Positions 24,527 to 33,680 are shown, counted from the stretch's first letter. The stretch: DNA of 35,510 bases from Spirochaetales bacterium (GCA_016928415.1 JAFGKU010000243.1:1-35510); one strand, 5' to 3'. Numbers and translations are program-made. The notes: generated by a model not told the origin, from the sequence alone.

Positions 24527-26346
24527 TGCTGAAAAAAAAGACGATTATCCTGATTGTCAGCTCACTCCTCCTGTTCAGCCAGGCTTCCTTTGGCCAGGAA
24601 AAAAACCTGGAATGGTATTACAACGAAGCACGGAAATCGATTTCCGCGGAGAATTTCGAGTATGCCATCCGCATTTTAACGGAAGCGAAAAAAAAATACC
24701 CCGATTCCGCCAGAATCGTCCTTGAACTGGCCGACCTGTATTACCATAAAAAATTTTATGAAAGGGCATTGAATGAATACCTGGTCGCCGACGAAATTGA
24801 TCCGAATGATTATTATACCCTGAACCATATCCAGCAATGCTACGGGCTTTTAAACCAGGAAGACATGGCCATCAAATACCTCAAGACAATGATCGAAGAA
24901 TACCCGCTGGAAGAATACTCCTCAACGGTGGACGCGATAGATGACCTGGGGTGGATGTATTTCAAGACGCATAAACTCAAGGAAGGGGAAAAACTTATAC
25001 TGGACACACTGGCCCAACTGGAGCCGGGAAGCGCCGACAGGGGATTGCTCATGACCCTGGGCACCATTTATTCGGGGATGTTCAACTACAACAAGTCCAA
25101 GGAATATTATATGAAGTCCATTATGGAAGCGGAAGAATACAGGGACACTTATTTTGCCTCCATTGCGTATTACAATCTCTCCCTCCTGGAACATAATTTC
25201 TATAACTATAATTCCTCGTTTGATTATACGGACAAGGCCCTGAAAAACGAGGAGAGGGCAACCGGCCATTTATCGAAGGGCGAACTGTACCAGACACGCA
25301 TGGATTTCGACCTGGCCCTTGCGGAGTTCCAGAAGGGCTATGCCAAGGACGACACTCCATTGATAAAAGTGGACATGGCCATCTTATACAGGTTATTCGG
25401 CTCACTGGACCTTTCGCTGCGTTATGCCGAAGAAGTATTGAACTCGAAGGACGCCTCCTGGATGGCCTACTTCGGCACCAACGTCCTGACACACAGGAAA
25501 GAACTGCATGATCTTATGGCCAGGATATATGACGGTTTGGCCAGGAGACAATCCGTAATCCCCCAAAAGGGAATCCTGGAAAGCGCGGACTCCCTTCTCA
25601 AGTCGGCCTGGTATTCACTCAACGCTTACTACCACAGACAAAAATTCACCCATTATTCGATTCTTGTCGGCAAGGAGTACATGGAAGAACAGAATTACCT
25701 TAACGCGTACTGGCAATTCTACAGGGCGAACGAAGCGTATGAGCAGGTGGCATTGAAGTATCTCAACCTGGCCAGGGAATACGAAGAAAAATACGCCGCC
25801 CACGCCAAAGCGTATTACCTTCAGGAAGAAGGAAAAATAAGACACTCAAAGGACCTCCTGATGGAATCAATAAAGGAATTCGACCCCTTCTGGGAAAAAG
25901 AGGGGATTTTCAATTCCCTTTTATACATGGCACCCCTGATTCCCGACAATACCCTGGAAAAGAGGAATGTATTGAACCGGATATACGGGATAAATCCGGG
26001 CGGGCTGCTCCAGAACGGGCTGGCATTGCCCATGATCATCAAGTATAACCTGAGCCGGGACAGGCAGGCGGCCAAAGGAATTATTACGGGCTTCCTGAGG
26101 AACACGGGGTCTGACATCCTTGAAAAGGCTGCGGCAGACAGCCTGGACGCGGGCTTCCGCTACGAATTGACAATCGAATGGCTGTCAGACGACAAAGCAC
26201 CCCGTTTCAGCCTGAAGGATTCAAGTACGAACCTGATGGTAAAATCAGATATCCTTACGGCATCGGAAGAGGGAGGCGATTTATACGTTCAATGTGTGTT
26301 ATACACGCAGGACCTGCTTCTCAACCATCTCTACAGTGTCGACTGA
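24526..26346 (+). CDS. Secreted TPR-repeat protein of the MoxR cassette
   Basis: A 606-residue protein with a signal peptide (about 1-24, cleavage near FGQ-EK), so it is periplasmic or outer-membrane associated. TPR-type helix pairs fill about 30-330: ARIVLELADLYYHKKFYERA, ALNEYLVADEIDPNDYYTLN and AIKYLKTMIEEYP are clear examples. More irregular helical repeats run to about 450, and the last ~100 residues look like a beta-containing domain. The start overlaps the transglutaminase stop (TAATG), so it is tightly coupled to the cassette. Periplasmic TPR proteins often scaffold complexes, and this one could present substrates to the transglutaminase domain (inference). It converges on the phosphatase gene with 16 bases between stops. 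Confidence 0.85.
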   Translation: MLKKKTIILIVSSLLLFSQASFGQEKNLEWYYNEARKSISAENFEYAIRILTEAKKKYPDSARIVLELADLYYHKKFYERALNEYLVADEIDPNDYYTLNHIQQCYGLLNQEDMAIKYLKTMIEEYPLEEYSSTVDAIDDLGWMYFKTHKLKEGEKLILDTLAQLEPGSADRGLLMTLGTIYSGMFNYNKSKEYYMKSIMEAEEYRDTYFASIAYYNLSLLEHNFYNYNSSFDYTDKALKNEERATGHLSKGELYQTRMDFDLALAEFQKGYAKDDTPLIKVDMAILYRLFGSLDLSLRYAEEVLNSKDASWMAYFGTNVLTHRKELHDLMARIYDGLARRQSVIPQKGILESADSLLKSAWYSLNAYYHRQKFTHYSILVGKEYMEEQNYLNAYWQFYRANEAYEQVALKYLNLAREYEEKYAAHAKAYYLQEEGKIRHSKDLLMESIKEFDPFWEKEGIFNSLLYMAPLIPDNTLEKRNVLNRIYGINPGGLLQNGLALPMIIKYNLSRDRQAAKGIITGFLRNTGSDILEKAAADSLDAGFRYELTIEWLSDDKAPRFSLKDSSTNLMVKSDILTASEEGGDLYVQCVLYTQDLLLNHLYSVD

Positions 26347-26362
26347 AGCTGGTAACGTTTTA

Positions 26363-28534
26363 TTATGTTCCCGGCCTCAATTTTTTAAACACTAAAAGCG
26401 TGATATCGTCCGCCAGCTTTCCATTGTGTTTTTTCATGTCACCGTTCCGGGCGTGCTCCTTGACCTCGCTTACTATGGAGACTATAAGGTCTTCCGGGCT
26501 TTTATGCCTGTTTGTGAGGACTATATGTTTCAGCTTTTCCATCCCGAACTGGTGCGAATAGTGGTCCTTGGCTTCGATGATTCCGTCCGAATAAAGTACG
26601 AGGATATCCCCCTCGTCCATTCTGAAATTGCCGGCGGATGTCTTGGCGTCAATCAATGGCGAAAGGCCCATGAAAGCCGTCCGCTTGGCGCACCCTTCAA
26701 TTTCAATCACCCTTTCTTCCTTTTCAAAATACATTACGGCCGGCTCGTGCGCCCCGGCGAATTTCACGTCACCGTTTTTCTCATAAAAATAATTCTGTGT
26801 CATGAACTTGTCACTGCCGATCCGCTTGTTGTTCAGATTGCACAGTACCTTGTTCACGATATTGTATATTTCATACGGCTCGAATACCTTGTTCAACAGC
26901 TTCGAGAGGAAAACGGCCGTCTGGAAGGAAGACTGCTGGATGAGTGCCGTAACACCGGCCGGCAATCCGTGACCGCTTACATCGCCTATCCCGAAATAAT
27001 TTCCCATATCAGTGGTAAAATAATCGTACGCGTCCCCGCCGACCTCGGTGGCCGTCTCCATGAAGCAAGCGCATTCATACCCCTTGATATCGATTTTTTT
27101 CGGTACGATGGAGGTCTGGATATTACGGGCGCTGTCCATTTCGTTCTGAAGCCTGTTCCTGTCATACTGGATTCTCTTGCCCTCAATGATCGAGAAAATA
27201 ACCTTCAAGTCGTCCACCAGGTCTGTAATGGCATTTTTCTCTTCCGGGAACAACGATTCGAAAGATGTTTTAAAGACCACCACGATGCCGTCCAGCCTAT
27301 CTACGCTGATTATGGGATACAGCCCGATAAACCTCTGGATGCCGACAAACTCCTTGGGAATGGGCTGGATCATCACTTCCGCCTTTTGATCAAAGACTTT
27401 CTTTATCATCCGTTCGCCCCAGTCCCGCAGGTCTTCCTCGGGAGTCGATTCTATTTTCGAAAGGTCAAAAACCTTCTTCAAGATAAGATCATTAAGCTGT
27501 TTATTGGTATGCTTTTTCAAGTTGAGGTCCGGGAGCTCCAAAGGCGTACAGTAGCCGTCAATCAATTCCTCGGAATCCACTTTCAGCACATCGCCCATTC
27601 TTCTCAGAATGAATGTGCCGGTGATCCTGTACTCGCTGACAACCAGGGTTCTTTTGGACCGCTCAATCGAATCCTTTACCGTGCTCTTGATGATGTTGAT
27701 GTCTTCGGTGATGGGACTGTTCAAAACCTTGTTGATGAGTTCGTTCTTCAATTCAACGGATTCTTTTTGTCTTTCTATGGTCCTCTCCTGATGCTCGAGC
27801 CTCTGGAAATAATACTCGGAATAACACCTGACCAGGAAAATGATATTGAGAAGAGAGAAAAACTCAAAGGCCACGCCCTTTACGGGAAGACTAAACCATC
27901 CGGTATCCTCTGTACCGAAACCGTTTAATACAATGAACATCAACAAATAAATCACCATGATGAACGTCAATGATGAAAAAAGGTACTCTTTTTTTCTGAT
28001 GACGCCCTTCTGCAGATTGAAAATGTTGTTATTCAGGTTCAGGTTGAGGACGACAGCCAGGATTGTGAAGACGATCACGATAACAAAGTACAACAAACCG
28101 AACGGTGCCCTGTCCTTGAAAATTCCCCGCTCTATGGGTACAAGTAATGGCGTCTTTATGAAATACAGCACATAGGTGGCCGCCGTTATAATTGAGAGAA
28201 ATACAAGGAGAATTATGAACGATCTCAATTTTTGATTGTAATCACTCATCAGGAAACTTTTTTCAATGCGCTGGCAGTGAATGGAGAATTCCAGATAATA
28301 AAACGAGGCAGAATAAAGAATATAAATGGTGAAAAACATGGGTAAGGATAAATACACATCGAATCCCACGAAACGGATAACCGTTAAAACAATGCCGACC
28401 AATCCGATGAAGGCCACGGCGACGAACAGGTAATTTGCCCTTTTGCCGTACTGTGGATTTTTATATATATTTATGGCAGGTAAAACCGCGAACAGAATGA
28501 CAACGGCATAACTGATTAAAAAAATATCATTCAT
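26363..28534 (-). CDS. 7TM membrane PP2C (SpoIIE/RsbU-type) phosphatase
   Basis: A 723-residue protein. Residues 1-237 form about seven membrane helices. A coiled coil (about 240-270) is followed by an unassigned ~180-residue cytoplasmic segment, with a GAF-like stretch at about 385-445. The C-terminal PP2C/SpoIIE phosphatase domain (about 460-715) has metal-binding motifs EVGGD (497-501), DVSGHG (518-523), YSDG (648-651) and DDIT (709-712), all intact. Such phosphatases dephosphorylate a phosphoserine on a STAS protein in partner-switching systems. The likely substrate is encoded two genes upstream in the same transcript. GAGGAG lies 7 bases before the ATG and overlaps the previous gene's stop. 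The input signal is unknown. Confidence 0.92.
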   Translation of the reverse strand: MNDIFLISYAVVILFAVLPAINIYKNPQYGKRANYLFVAVAFIGLVGIVLTVIRFVGFDVYLSLPMFFTIYILYSASFYYLEFSIHCQRIEKSFLMSDYNQKLRSFIILLVFLSIITAATYVLYFIKTPLLVPIERGIFKDRAPFGLLYFVIVIVFTILAVVLNLNLNNNIFNLQKGVIRKKEYLFSSLTFIMVIYLLMFIVLNGFGTEDTGWFSLPVKGVAFEFFSLLNIIFLVRCYSEYYFQRLEHQERTIERQKESVELKNELINKVLNSPITEDINIIKSTVKDSIERSKRTLVVSEYRITGTFILRRMGDVLKVDSEELIDGYCTPLELPDLNLKKHTNKQLNDLILKKVFDLSKIESTPEEDLRDWGERMIKKVFDQKAEVMIQPIPKEFVGIQRFIGLYPIISVDRLDGIVVVFKTSFESLFPEEKNAITDLVDDLKVIFSIIEGKRIQYDRNRLQNEMDSARNIQTSIVPKKIDIKGYECACFMETATEVGGDAYDYFTTDMGNYFGIGDVSGHGLPAGVTALIQQSSFQTAVFLSKLLNKVFEPYEIYNIVNKVLCNLNNKRIGSDKFMTQNYFYEKNGDVKFAGAHEPAVMYFEKEERVIEIEGCAKRTAFMGLSPLIDAKTSAGNFRMDEGDILVLYSDGIIEAKDHYSHQFGMEKLKHIVLTNRHKSPEDLIVSIVSEVKEHARNGDMKKHNGKLADDITLLVFKKLRPGT

Positions 28535-28538
28535 GACC

Positions 28539-29678
28539 TTACTCCTCTTTTCTTGTTTCTATCATATTTGCCAATTTTTCGAATTCATCTTCAACATCCA
28601 TCATGTTAAAAACATTTTCACGTATGCGGATTGTATCTGAAAGGTGCTTATGCAGTTCCATGAATTTATTGACGAACGTTGATATAATTTCACCCTGCTG
28701 TAATGTCTTTTCGTTTGCCGCCCTGCTCACGGCACGGAGGACTTCCACACCCAGCGTAATACCCTGGAGAGAGCCGATAACACTGATGAGGGAATTACGC
28801 TCCTGCAGAATCTGGGTATTCGCAAAGGTGATTTTCTTTACAACCGAATCCACAATTTCCCTTATAGCCACGATTTCACCTTCAATATCCTTCAAGGACG
28901 ATTCGGTTTCAAACGCCAGCTTGCGAATTTCCCTCGAAACCACTTCAAAGGCTTTCCCTTGTTCCCCCGCACGGGCCGATACTATAGAGGCATTAATGGA
29001 TAACACGTGTATTTTATCCGCTATTTCCGACATGATTTCCAGGATTTTCCCGATTTTTTTGGATTGATCGAAGAGGTGGTTGGAAAAATCCAGCGCTTCT
29101 CCCAGGGCATCGGTTACAAGCTTGATTTTTCCCTGCACCGATTCCGAAGACTTGAACGCTTTTTCCGCGGAATTGGCAAGGTTATCCGATATATTGAAAG
29201 CCTTTTTTATATTGTTACTGATCATGGAGAAATTACTTTCCGTAGAAGAGATCTGGCTCTTTATTTTTTCATCCGTAATTCCCTCCAGGTCGAGGGTCTC
29301 CAATCTTGTATTGATATCGGACAGTGTCCCCTGGCAAGTGGAACGCATGGAGGTGAGGAGATTTCTTAACCTTCCGACAACCTTTTCGGATACCACTTTA
29401 TCGCCGTTTTTATTGTCATCCAGAAATTTTCCCTCCTGCGACAACTCTTTCAACCGGATACGTCTTTCATCCAGTTGTTTTTCCATCTCGAAAGTCCTTT
29501 TTTCAAAGTCTTTAAAATGCTTGTTGGCAAAATAGATCAATACACCGAAGCCTCCGAATGCCGGTGTTAAAATGATTATCCGGATAATTGGAGGAATGCC
29601 CGGAAAGAGAATACAGAACAATGTAAAGCAAAATAATAAAATCAAGGAGACATTGGCATATATAAAAAGTTTATTCAT
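28539..29678 (-). CDS. Membrane chemoreceptor-like signalling coil
   Basis: About 379 residues from the ATG at 29678. A longer reading from 29756 would overlap the STAS gene by 64 bases; neither start has a strong ribosome site. Two membrane helices (about 5-27 and 30-50) enclose almost no periplasmic loop. The rest is coiled coil with a segment (about 213-258) matching the methyl-accepting chemoreceptor hairpin: IADKIHVLSINASIVSARAG, then EQGKAFEVVSREIRKLA. The usual NLLALNAAIEAARAGE is thus degraded but recognisable. No HAMP is evident, and no CheA or CheW gene is nearby. Placed between a phosphatase and a STAS gene, it may relay a signal within the partner-switching module instead of to flagella (inference). 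Confidence 0.8.
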   Translation of the reverse strand: MNKLFIYANVSLILLFCFTLFCILFPGIPPIIRIIILTPAFGGFGVLIYFANKHFKDFEKRTFEMEKQLDERRIRLKELSQEGKFLDDNKNGDKVVSEKVVGRLRNLLTSMRSTCQGTLSDINTRLETLDLEGITDEKIKSQISSTESNFSMISNNIKKAFNISDNLANSAEKAFKSSESVQGKIKLVTDALGEALDFSNHLFDQSKKIGKILEIMSEIADKIHVLSINASIVSARAGEQGKAFEVVSREIRKLAFETESSLKDIEGEIVAIREIVDSVVKKITFANTQILQERNSLISVIGSLQGITLGVEVLRAVSRAANEKTLQQGEIISTFVNKFMELHKHLSDTIRIRENVFNMMDVEDEFEKLANMIETRKEE

Positions 29679-29692
29679 TTGAAATAGGGAAA

Positions 29693-30073
29693 TTATTCCA
29701 CCTGCACTGCCCCGGGAACGAGAAATGTCAAGGTTGGAAGACTTGTTACCTGCCATGTTATATCTTTATTATGTATAATTTTAATGACATATTTATTATC
29801 ATCGTCAACTTCAGATAATTTCATTATCCATTTTGCAACCCCTTTTATCCCGCTTGAATTCAGGAAATTCAATTCCTTGAAGTCAGCGGAAACTTCCTTG
29901 ACGCCGAGTTTTATTACACCTTCATGAATTTTATCGAAAAGCGGGTCCAGGATAATACTTGGGTCCTCCATATCAATATCACCTACAAACCTGATACTTA
30001 CGCCCTGGGGACTGTCATCGACGTATATTTTAATTCTCTCTTCCACAACAGGTTCAATCTTTAATCTGTTCAT
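29693..30073 (-). CDS. STAS-like anti-anti-sigma-type protein (slr1659-like)
   Basis: A 126-residue protein with a STAS-type fold pattern. VSADFKELNFLNSSGIKGVA (61-80) is the conserved strand-helix, where Ser73 or Ser74 would be the switch phosphoserine. The C-terminal ITWQVTSLPTLTFLVPG resembles the ending of the cyanobacterial slr1659-type subgroup, rather than SpoIIAA. Its partners in transcript order are an ATPase-fold protein immediately upstream and a PP2C phosphatase two genes downstream. That is the standard kinase/antagonist/phosphatase set of partner switching. AAGGAG lies 10 bases before the ATG. The subgroup match is from memory of the motif and is less certain than the STAS assignment. 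Confidence 0.8.
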   Translation of the reverse strand: MNRLKIEPVVEERIKIYVDDSPQGVSIRFVGDIDMEDPSIILDPLFDKIHEGVIKLGVKEVSADFKELNFLNSSGIKGVAKWIMKLSEVDDDNKYVIKIIHNKDITWQVTSLPTLTFLVPGAVQVE

Positions 30074-30105
30074 ATTATCATATCTCCTTAAGCAATATTA
30101 ATAAA

Positions 30106-30585
30106 TCAGCCAATATCTATCATGACCCTGACGACATTATCTTTAATTTCCATTTGCAGGTCACCGCCCGTTTCATACCTGATCCTTGCCAATCCAAGCT
30201 GGCTTTTACCGTCACTCCTTAAAGCGGCTTCCTTCATCTGGGAAACGTACGCATCCAGAGAATTCTCATCTGAAATCTTCCCGTACACCTGTTTGAGCGC
30301 CTTTATGGATTCATCCGACGCCTTGTTTATTACCTGAACACGAATTTTCTCAGTCTCGGGGTAAACATTGACAAGGATATGGGTGTCATCCCCGCTTGCA
30401 TATTTTACAGCATTCTCAAGCAACTCGCTGGCCGCCATGGCTATTTTGTCCGCCCTGGTCTGATCAGCTATGCTGATTGCCAGGAAATTTTGAATAAAAC
30501 TTCTTGCGCAGGCAATATATTTCCAGCGAGGTCCGAATCTCAGTTCGATATAGCCCTCTTTTGAACTCTTTTTGTCAACCGCCAT
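30106..30585 (-). CDS. ATPase-fold anti-sigma-factor-type protein (slr1658/SiaB-like)
   Basis: A 159-residue GHKL-type protein. The N-box is AASELLENAVKYA (51-63, Glu54/Asn58) and a glycine-box-like stretch is near SQLGLARIRYETGG. The canonical DxGxG ATP-binding box is not visible; the matching position reads VINKAS, so ATP binding or kinase activity may be altered. A helical insertion (about 90-130) lies between the two halves, as in the slr1658/SiaB type rather than SpoIIAB/RsbW. It should bind and perhaps phosphorylate the STAS protein encoded next. It is the first gene of the cassette, with AGGAGG 7 bases before its ATG and a good promoter upstream. Confidence 0.75.
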   Translation of the reverse strand: MAVDKKSSKEGYIELRFGPRWKYIACARSFIQNFLAISIADQTRADKIAMAASELLENAVKYASGDDTHILVNVYPETEKIRVQVINKASDESIKALKQVYGKISDENSLDAYVSQMKEAALRSDGKSQLGLARIRYETGGDLQMEIKDNVVRVMIDIG

Positions 30586-30611
30586 AGAATTTCCTCCTAC
30601 CTGATAAATAA

Positions 30612-30640
30612 AGTATAGTAATGTGAGTTTTTTTTTTCAA
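30612..30640 (-). promoter_or_regulatory. Promoter for the partner-switching cassette
   Basis: On the minus strand TTGAAA (30635-30640), a 17-bp spacer that starts with an A-tract, and TATACT (30612-30617). The predicted start is near 30605, about 20 bases before the ATG of the ATPase-fold gene. Confidence 0.7.
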
Positions 30641-30752
30641 TAGAATTTTTCTTTTTTTGTCCTGAGTGCCGGTAATCAGCGTATTTTCAGAGGAAAAATT
30701 TTGAAATGAACCTTAAGTATATATACCATAAAAAAAATTCATGTAAGAATAC

Positions 30753-31739
30753 TTACCAGTAAAAAAGATTCCCGCCATATGTCAATCCCCCGCCGAATCC
30801 TGCCGTGAGAAGCAGTTCCCCGCCTTTTAAAAGCCCTTTTTCACACATTTCATTCAATGCCATGGGGATGCTGGCCGCCGAAGTATTGGCGTATTCCTCC
30901 AAATTCAAATAAAATTTTTCCAGGGGAATTTTCAATCTTTTTGCAGCGCTCTGTATGATCCGGATATTGGCCTGATGGGGAATTATATAGGATATATCGT
31001 TAATATCGATCCTGGAACGGGAACATAAGTTTTTAACAACATCAACCAACGCTCTTACGGCGAAATTATAAACTGCCCGGCCGTCCATGTAGAGATACAG
31101 TTCATCTTTTGTCATTCCGGACAGTTTATACGGATACCTGGTGCCGCCCCCCCGTATTTTCAGGAACTCGGCCCCGCTGCCTTCCGACACTAAAAAAGAC
31201 TGGAAAATACCTTTTTTATCGTCTTCCGTTCCCGCCGAGAGAATGATCGCACCGGCGCCGTCGCCGAAAAGAACAGCTGTATTCCTGTCCTCCCAGTTCA
31301 ATACCCGGGTCATGATTTCAGTGGCCACAACAAGGATGTTTTTATACATTCCCGATGTAATGAAATTCCTGGCCACTTCCAGGCTGTAAATAAAGCCCGC
31401 ACACGCCGCCCTTAAATCAAAAGCGCCAGTGGAAGGAATGCCCAGTTTATCCTGGATTATGCATGCCGTTGAGGGAAACCCGTGGTAATCCGGCGTGGCG
31501 GTGGCCGCAATCACCATATCAATCTCTTTTAAGTCCAATCCTGAGCGTTCGATGGCAATCCGCGAAGCCTTTACCCCAAGGTCCGAAGCTGTTTCGTTGT
31601 CAGGGGCAATATGCCGGTTTTTGATACCCGTGTGGGAATAAATCCATTCATCGGATGTATCAAGCGTCCTGGCCAAATCATCATTCGTCCAAACCTGTTC
31701 CGGGATATACGCACCTACGGAACGGATGTAAGCATTCAC
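30753..31739 (-). CDS. fabH: Beta-ketoacyl-ACP synthase III (FabH-type)
   Basis: A 328-residue thiolase-fold condensing enzyme, the usual FabH length. The catalytic triad is complete: Cys113 in DLRAACAGFIYSLE, His255 in IPHQANIRI and Asn285 in YANTSAASIP. FGDGAGAIIL (158-167) and the C-terminal GFGGGLTYG are further family marks. It condenses acetyl- or acyl-CoA with malonyl-ACP to start fatty-acid synthesis. The gene stands apart from any other fab or plsX gene and has its own promoter, so a dedicated role (a second KASIII paralogue for a special acyl product) is as possible as housekeeping. GGAG lies 10 bases before the ATG. Confidence 0.9.
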   Translation of the reverse strand: MNAYIRSVGAYIPEQVWTNDDLARTLDTSDEWIYSHTGIKNRHIAPDNETASDLGVKASRIAIERSGLDLKEIDMVIAATATPDYHGFPSTACIIQDKLGIPSTGAFDLRAACAGFIYSLEVARNFITSGMYKNILVVATEIMTRVLNWEDRNTAVLFGDGAGAIILSAGTEDDKKGIFQSFLVSEGSGAEFLKIRGGGTRYPYKLSGMTKDELYLYMDGRAVYNFAVRALVDVVKNLCSRSRIDINDISYIIPHQANIRIIQSAAKRLKIPLEKFYLNLEEYANTSAASIPMALNEMCEKGLLKGGELLLTAGFGGGLTYGGNLFYW

Positions 31740-31826
31740 AAAGAAACTCCTAAAATCGTCCTGATATTATTGGTCGGGCTTATACCGGTAAAATAATCCG
31801 GAAAATATGGAATAAACCCTCGCATG

Positions 31827-31855
31827 ATATTAAAGAGAATCACAAAGCAGGTCAA
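31827..31855 (-). promoter_or_regulatory. Promoter for fabH
   Basis: On the minus strand TTGACC (31850-31855), a 17-bp spacer and TAATAT (31827-31832). The predicted start is near 31820, giving a leader of about 80 bases before the fabH ATG. No riboswitch was recognised in that leader. Confidence 0.65.
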
Positions 31856-31909
31856 CATACAGGCCTAAAAAAAAGGGTTTTAAATATGATTATACTTGAT
31901 TTTCCAGCC

Positions 31910-33580
31910 TCACGGCGCCTGAATCGCGACTTCCGTCACTTCATAGGCCGGTTTATAAGACAAAATTTCAAGCTCAGCGCTCCGCTCCCTTTTACCACCC
32001 ATAAACCGCCTGTAAATGTAATAATTCACGCCAAGCGGCGTATCGTCGGGATTCCCGATGCGGGAAAAGGCAACCTGGCCGCCCGGCTTGCCGAATAGGA
32101 ACTCATAATCATAAGATTCAGGATCGTCAGCGTCCATTTTCGTTACATCAACCGGTACCCATCCGGTACCGGGAAAATACACTTCCGTCCACCGGTGCAG
32201 GCTGCCGGACCTCTCAAAACCGCCGGCAAGCCGTGTCGGAACCCTGTTCAGGCGCGCCAGGGTTGAAAAGACAAAGGAATATTCTGAACACGACCCTGTT
32301 TTCTTGTTAAGCACATCGGGGGCGCTGTCCCAGTCATCATCCATCGCATACTCCATACGGGTCATTACGTATCCCGCGATGTTTTCAATGAGAGAGCGCA
32401 CACCTGCCGGTTCCCTTCCCTGTGCATCAAGACGGGCTTCCCTGGCCGCCTTTATCATGCCGGGATCGTCCGTGGTAATGTAGGAATCCCCTTTCAGGTA
32501 GAGTTTCCGTATAGTTTCCGGTATAACATCAAGCCCTTTCAAAGGGACATCATCAAGGTTGTATTCCATGGTCTGTACGGCCACATCCACCGTGCAGGAC
32601 AATATGTGCTTCCCCTTCGGCGGAATCGTCACCTTTTCATAATAGGCCAGCTGCTGACCAAATCCGTCCGTCTCATAGGTGTCCGGCTCAGGGTCAAATA
32701 CAATACTTTTAAAAACCGCCCCGGCCGCATCCGCCGGTACGGGCACCCGGAATTCGGCCCTGCAGTCTTCCTTTGCGTCCTTGTTTTCACTTTTCTGGAT
32801 AAACCGGTACTTGATGACGGCCGGTTCGGAATAAACGGCGTTCCCCTCCTCCTTCCAGACAACCGGAACCAGCCGGGACTCCGCCCTGTCATGGATGTAG
32901 AGGGTGTTGCCCAAAAAAACAATACCCTGGGACCAGCTGTGCCCCGTTTCGGCATATATCCTTGCCGTCAGTTTATGTGATTTCAGGGACATCCTGTGCA
33001 CGCATTTGTCCCGCTGGTCGTATATCCAGAGAAAGCCGTCATGAAACGTGATATCCCAGGGATTCCTCAATGGGCAGGAAAACTCCCCTGTTATTTTATA
33101 CGATTTATCAACTGTCATTATATAAAAGCCGGTTTTTCGCGCATCGAGCAGGTAAAGAATTTTCCCGTCCGTTGTCACCGAGTAGAACCTTTCCGAACCC
33201 TTCATCGTCACCGCTTTTACCTTTTTCCCGTCCCTGTACAGAATTCTTTCCCGGGAACAATAGATGATCCTTCCGTCGAACAGGCAGGCATCGACCGTAT
33301 ACCATCCCTGAACGTCTTCCACCTTCTCACAGCGGTTATTCCCTGTCACCCTGTAAATTGTCCTTTCCGGATGGTTCCCCAGGTACAGGGTGCCGTCATG
33401 TTCGAAAAAATACCCGGCGTCATTGTCCTTGAAAGGAAGCCTGTATTGGGTGACGGAGTCTTCGGCGAAAGCACAGACCAGGCAGAAAAGCAATAAAAAA
33501 ACACCCAGGATAAACCGTGGAAACCGGGATGTCCGGGAGAAAATTTTTCTGTAATTTCTCCATACTGATTTTCCTGTCAT
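31910..33580 (-). CDS. Secreted transglutaminase-like protein with propeller-like front half
   Basis: A 556-residue protein from the ATG at 33580, preceded 6 bases upstream by GGTGGAGG. An ATG nine codons earlier has no comparable site. It has an N-terminal basic region and a signal peptide (about 20-40, cleavage after AFA). Residues 42-245 show repeated short beta units of the kind YRLPFKDNDAGYFFEHDGT and RIYAETGHSWSQGIVFLGN, suggesting a partial beta-propeller. A beta-rich middle (about 250-350) precedes the transglutaminase core: Cys431 (KKTGSCSEYSFVFSTLAR), His462 (LHRWTEVYF) and Asp478 (WVPVDVTK), a full triad. It may be a periplasmic protease, amidase or transglutaminase. It is a separate gene, distinct from the TgpA-like protein at 22346. 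Confidence 0.82.
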   Translation of the reverse strand: MTGKSVWRNYRKIFSRTSRFPRFILGVFLLLFCLVCAFAEDSVTQYRLPFKDNDAGYFFEHDGTLYLGNHPERTIYRVTGNNRCEKVEDVQGWYTVDACLFDGRIIYCSRERILYRDGKKVKAVTMKGSERFYSVTTDGKILYLLDARKTGFYIMTVDKSYKITGEFSCPLRNPWDITFHDGFLWIYDQRDKCVHRMSLKSHKLTARIYAETGHSWSQGIVFLGNTLYIHDRAESRLVPVVWKEEGNAVYSEPAVIKYRFIQKSENKDAKEDCRAEFRVPVPADAAGAVFKSIVFDPEPDTYETDGFGQQLAYYEKVTIPPKGKHILSCTVDVAVQTMEYNLDDVPLKGLDVIPETIRKLYLKGDSYITTDDPGMIKAAREARLDAQGREPAGVRSLIENIAGYVMTRMEYAMDDDWDSAPDVLNKKTGSCSEYSFVFSTLARLNRVPTRLAGGFERSGSLHRWTEVYFPGTGWVPVDVTKMDADDPESYDYEFLFGKPGGQVAFSRIGNPDDTPLGVNYYIYRRFMGGKRERSAELEILSYKPAYEVTEVAIQAP

Positions 33581-33651
33581 AGTCGCCTCCACCTTCAAGT
33601 ACGGCATAATAGCCGGTTAATTAGGTTCCGGTATATCAACCTACTGTCTAA

Positions 33652-33680
33652 AGTTTAGGTTTGCACCGGATCAAAGTCAA
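33652..33680 (-). promoter_or_regulatory. Promoter for the secreted transglutaminase gene
   Basis: On the minus strand TTGACT (33675-33680), a 17-bp spacer and TAAACT (33652-33657). The predicted start is near 33645, about 65 bases before the chosen ATG. Confidence 0.55.

Noticed and set aside
26426-27928. A 500-codon open frame on the plus strand
   Set aside because: It lies wholly antisense to the PP2C phosphatase gene, whose motifs are all intact. Its translation shows no family pattern, so it is a shadow frame.
28539-29756. Longer start (29756) for the chemoreceptor-like gene
   Set aside because: It would overlap the STAS gene by 64 bases without a better ribosome site. The chosen ATG at 29678 lies right after the STAS stop, though the choice is not certain.
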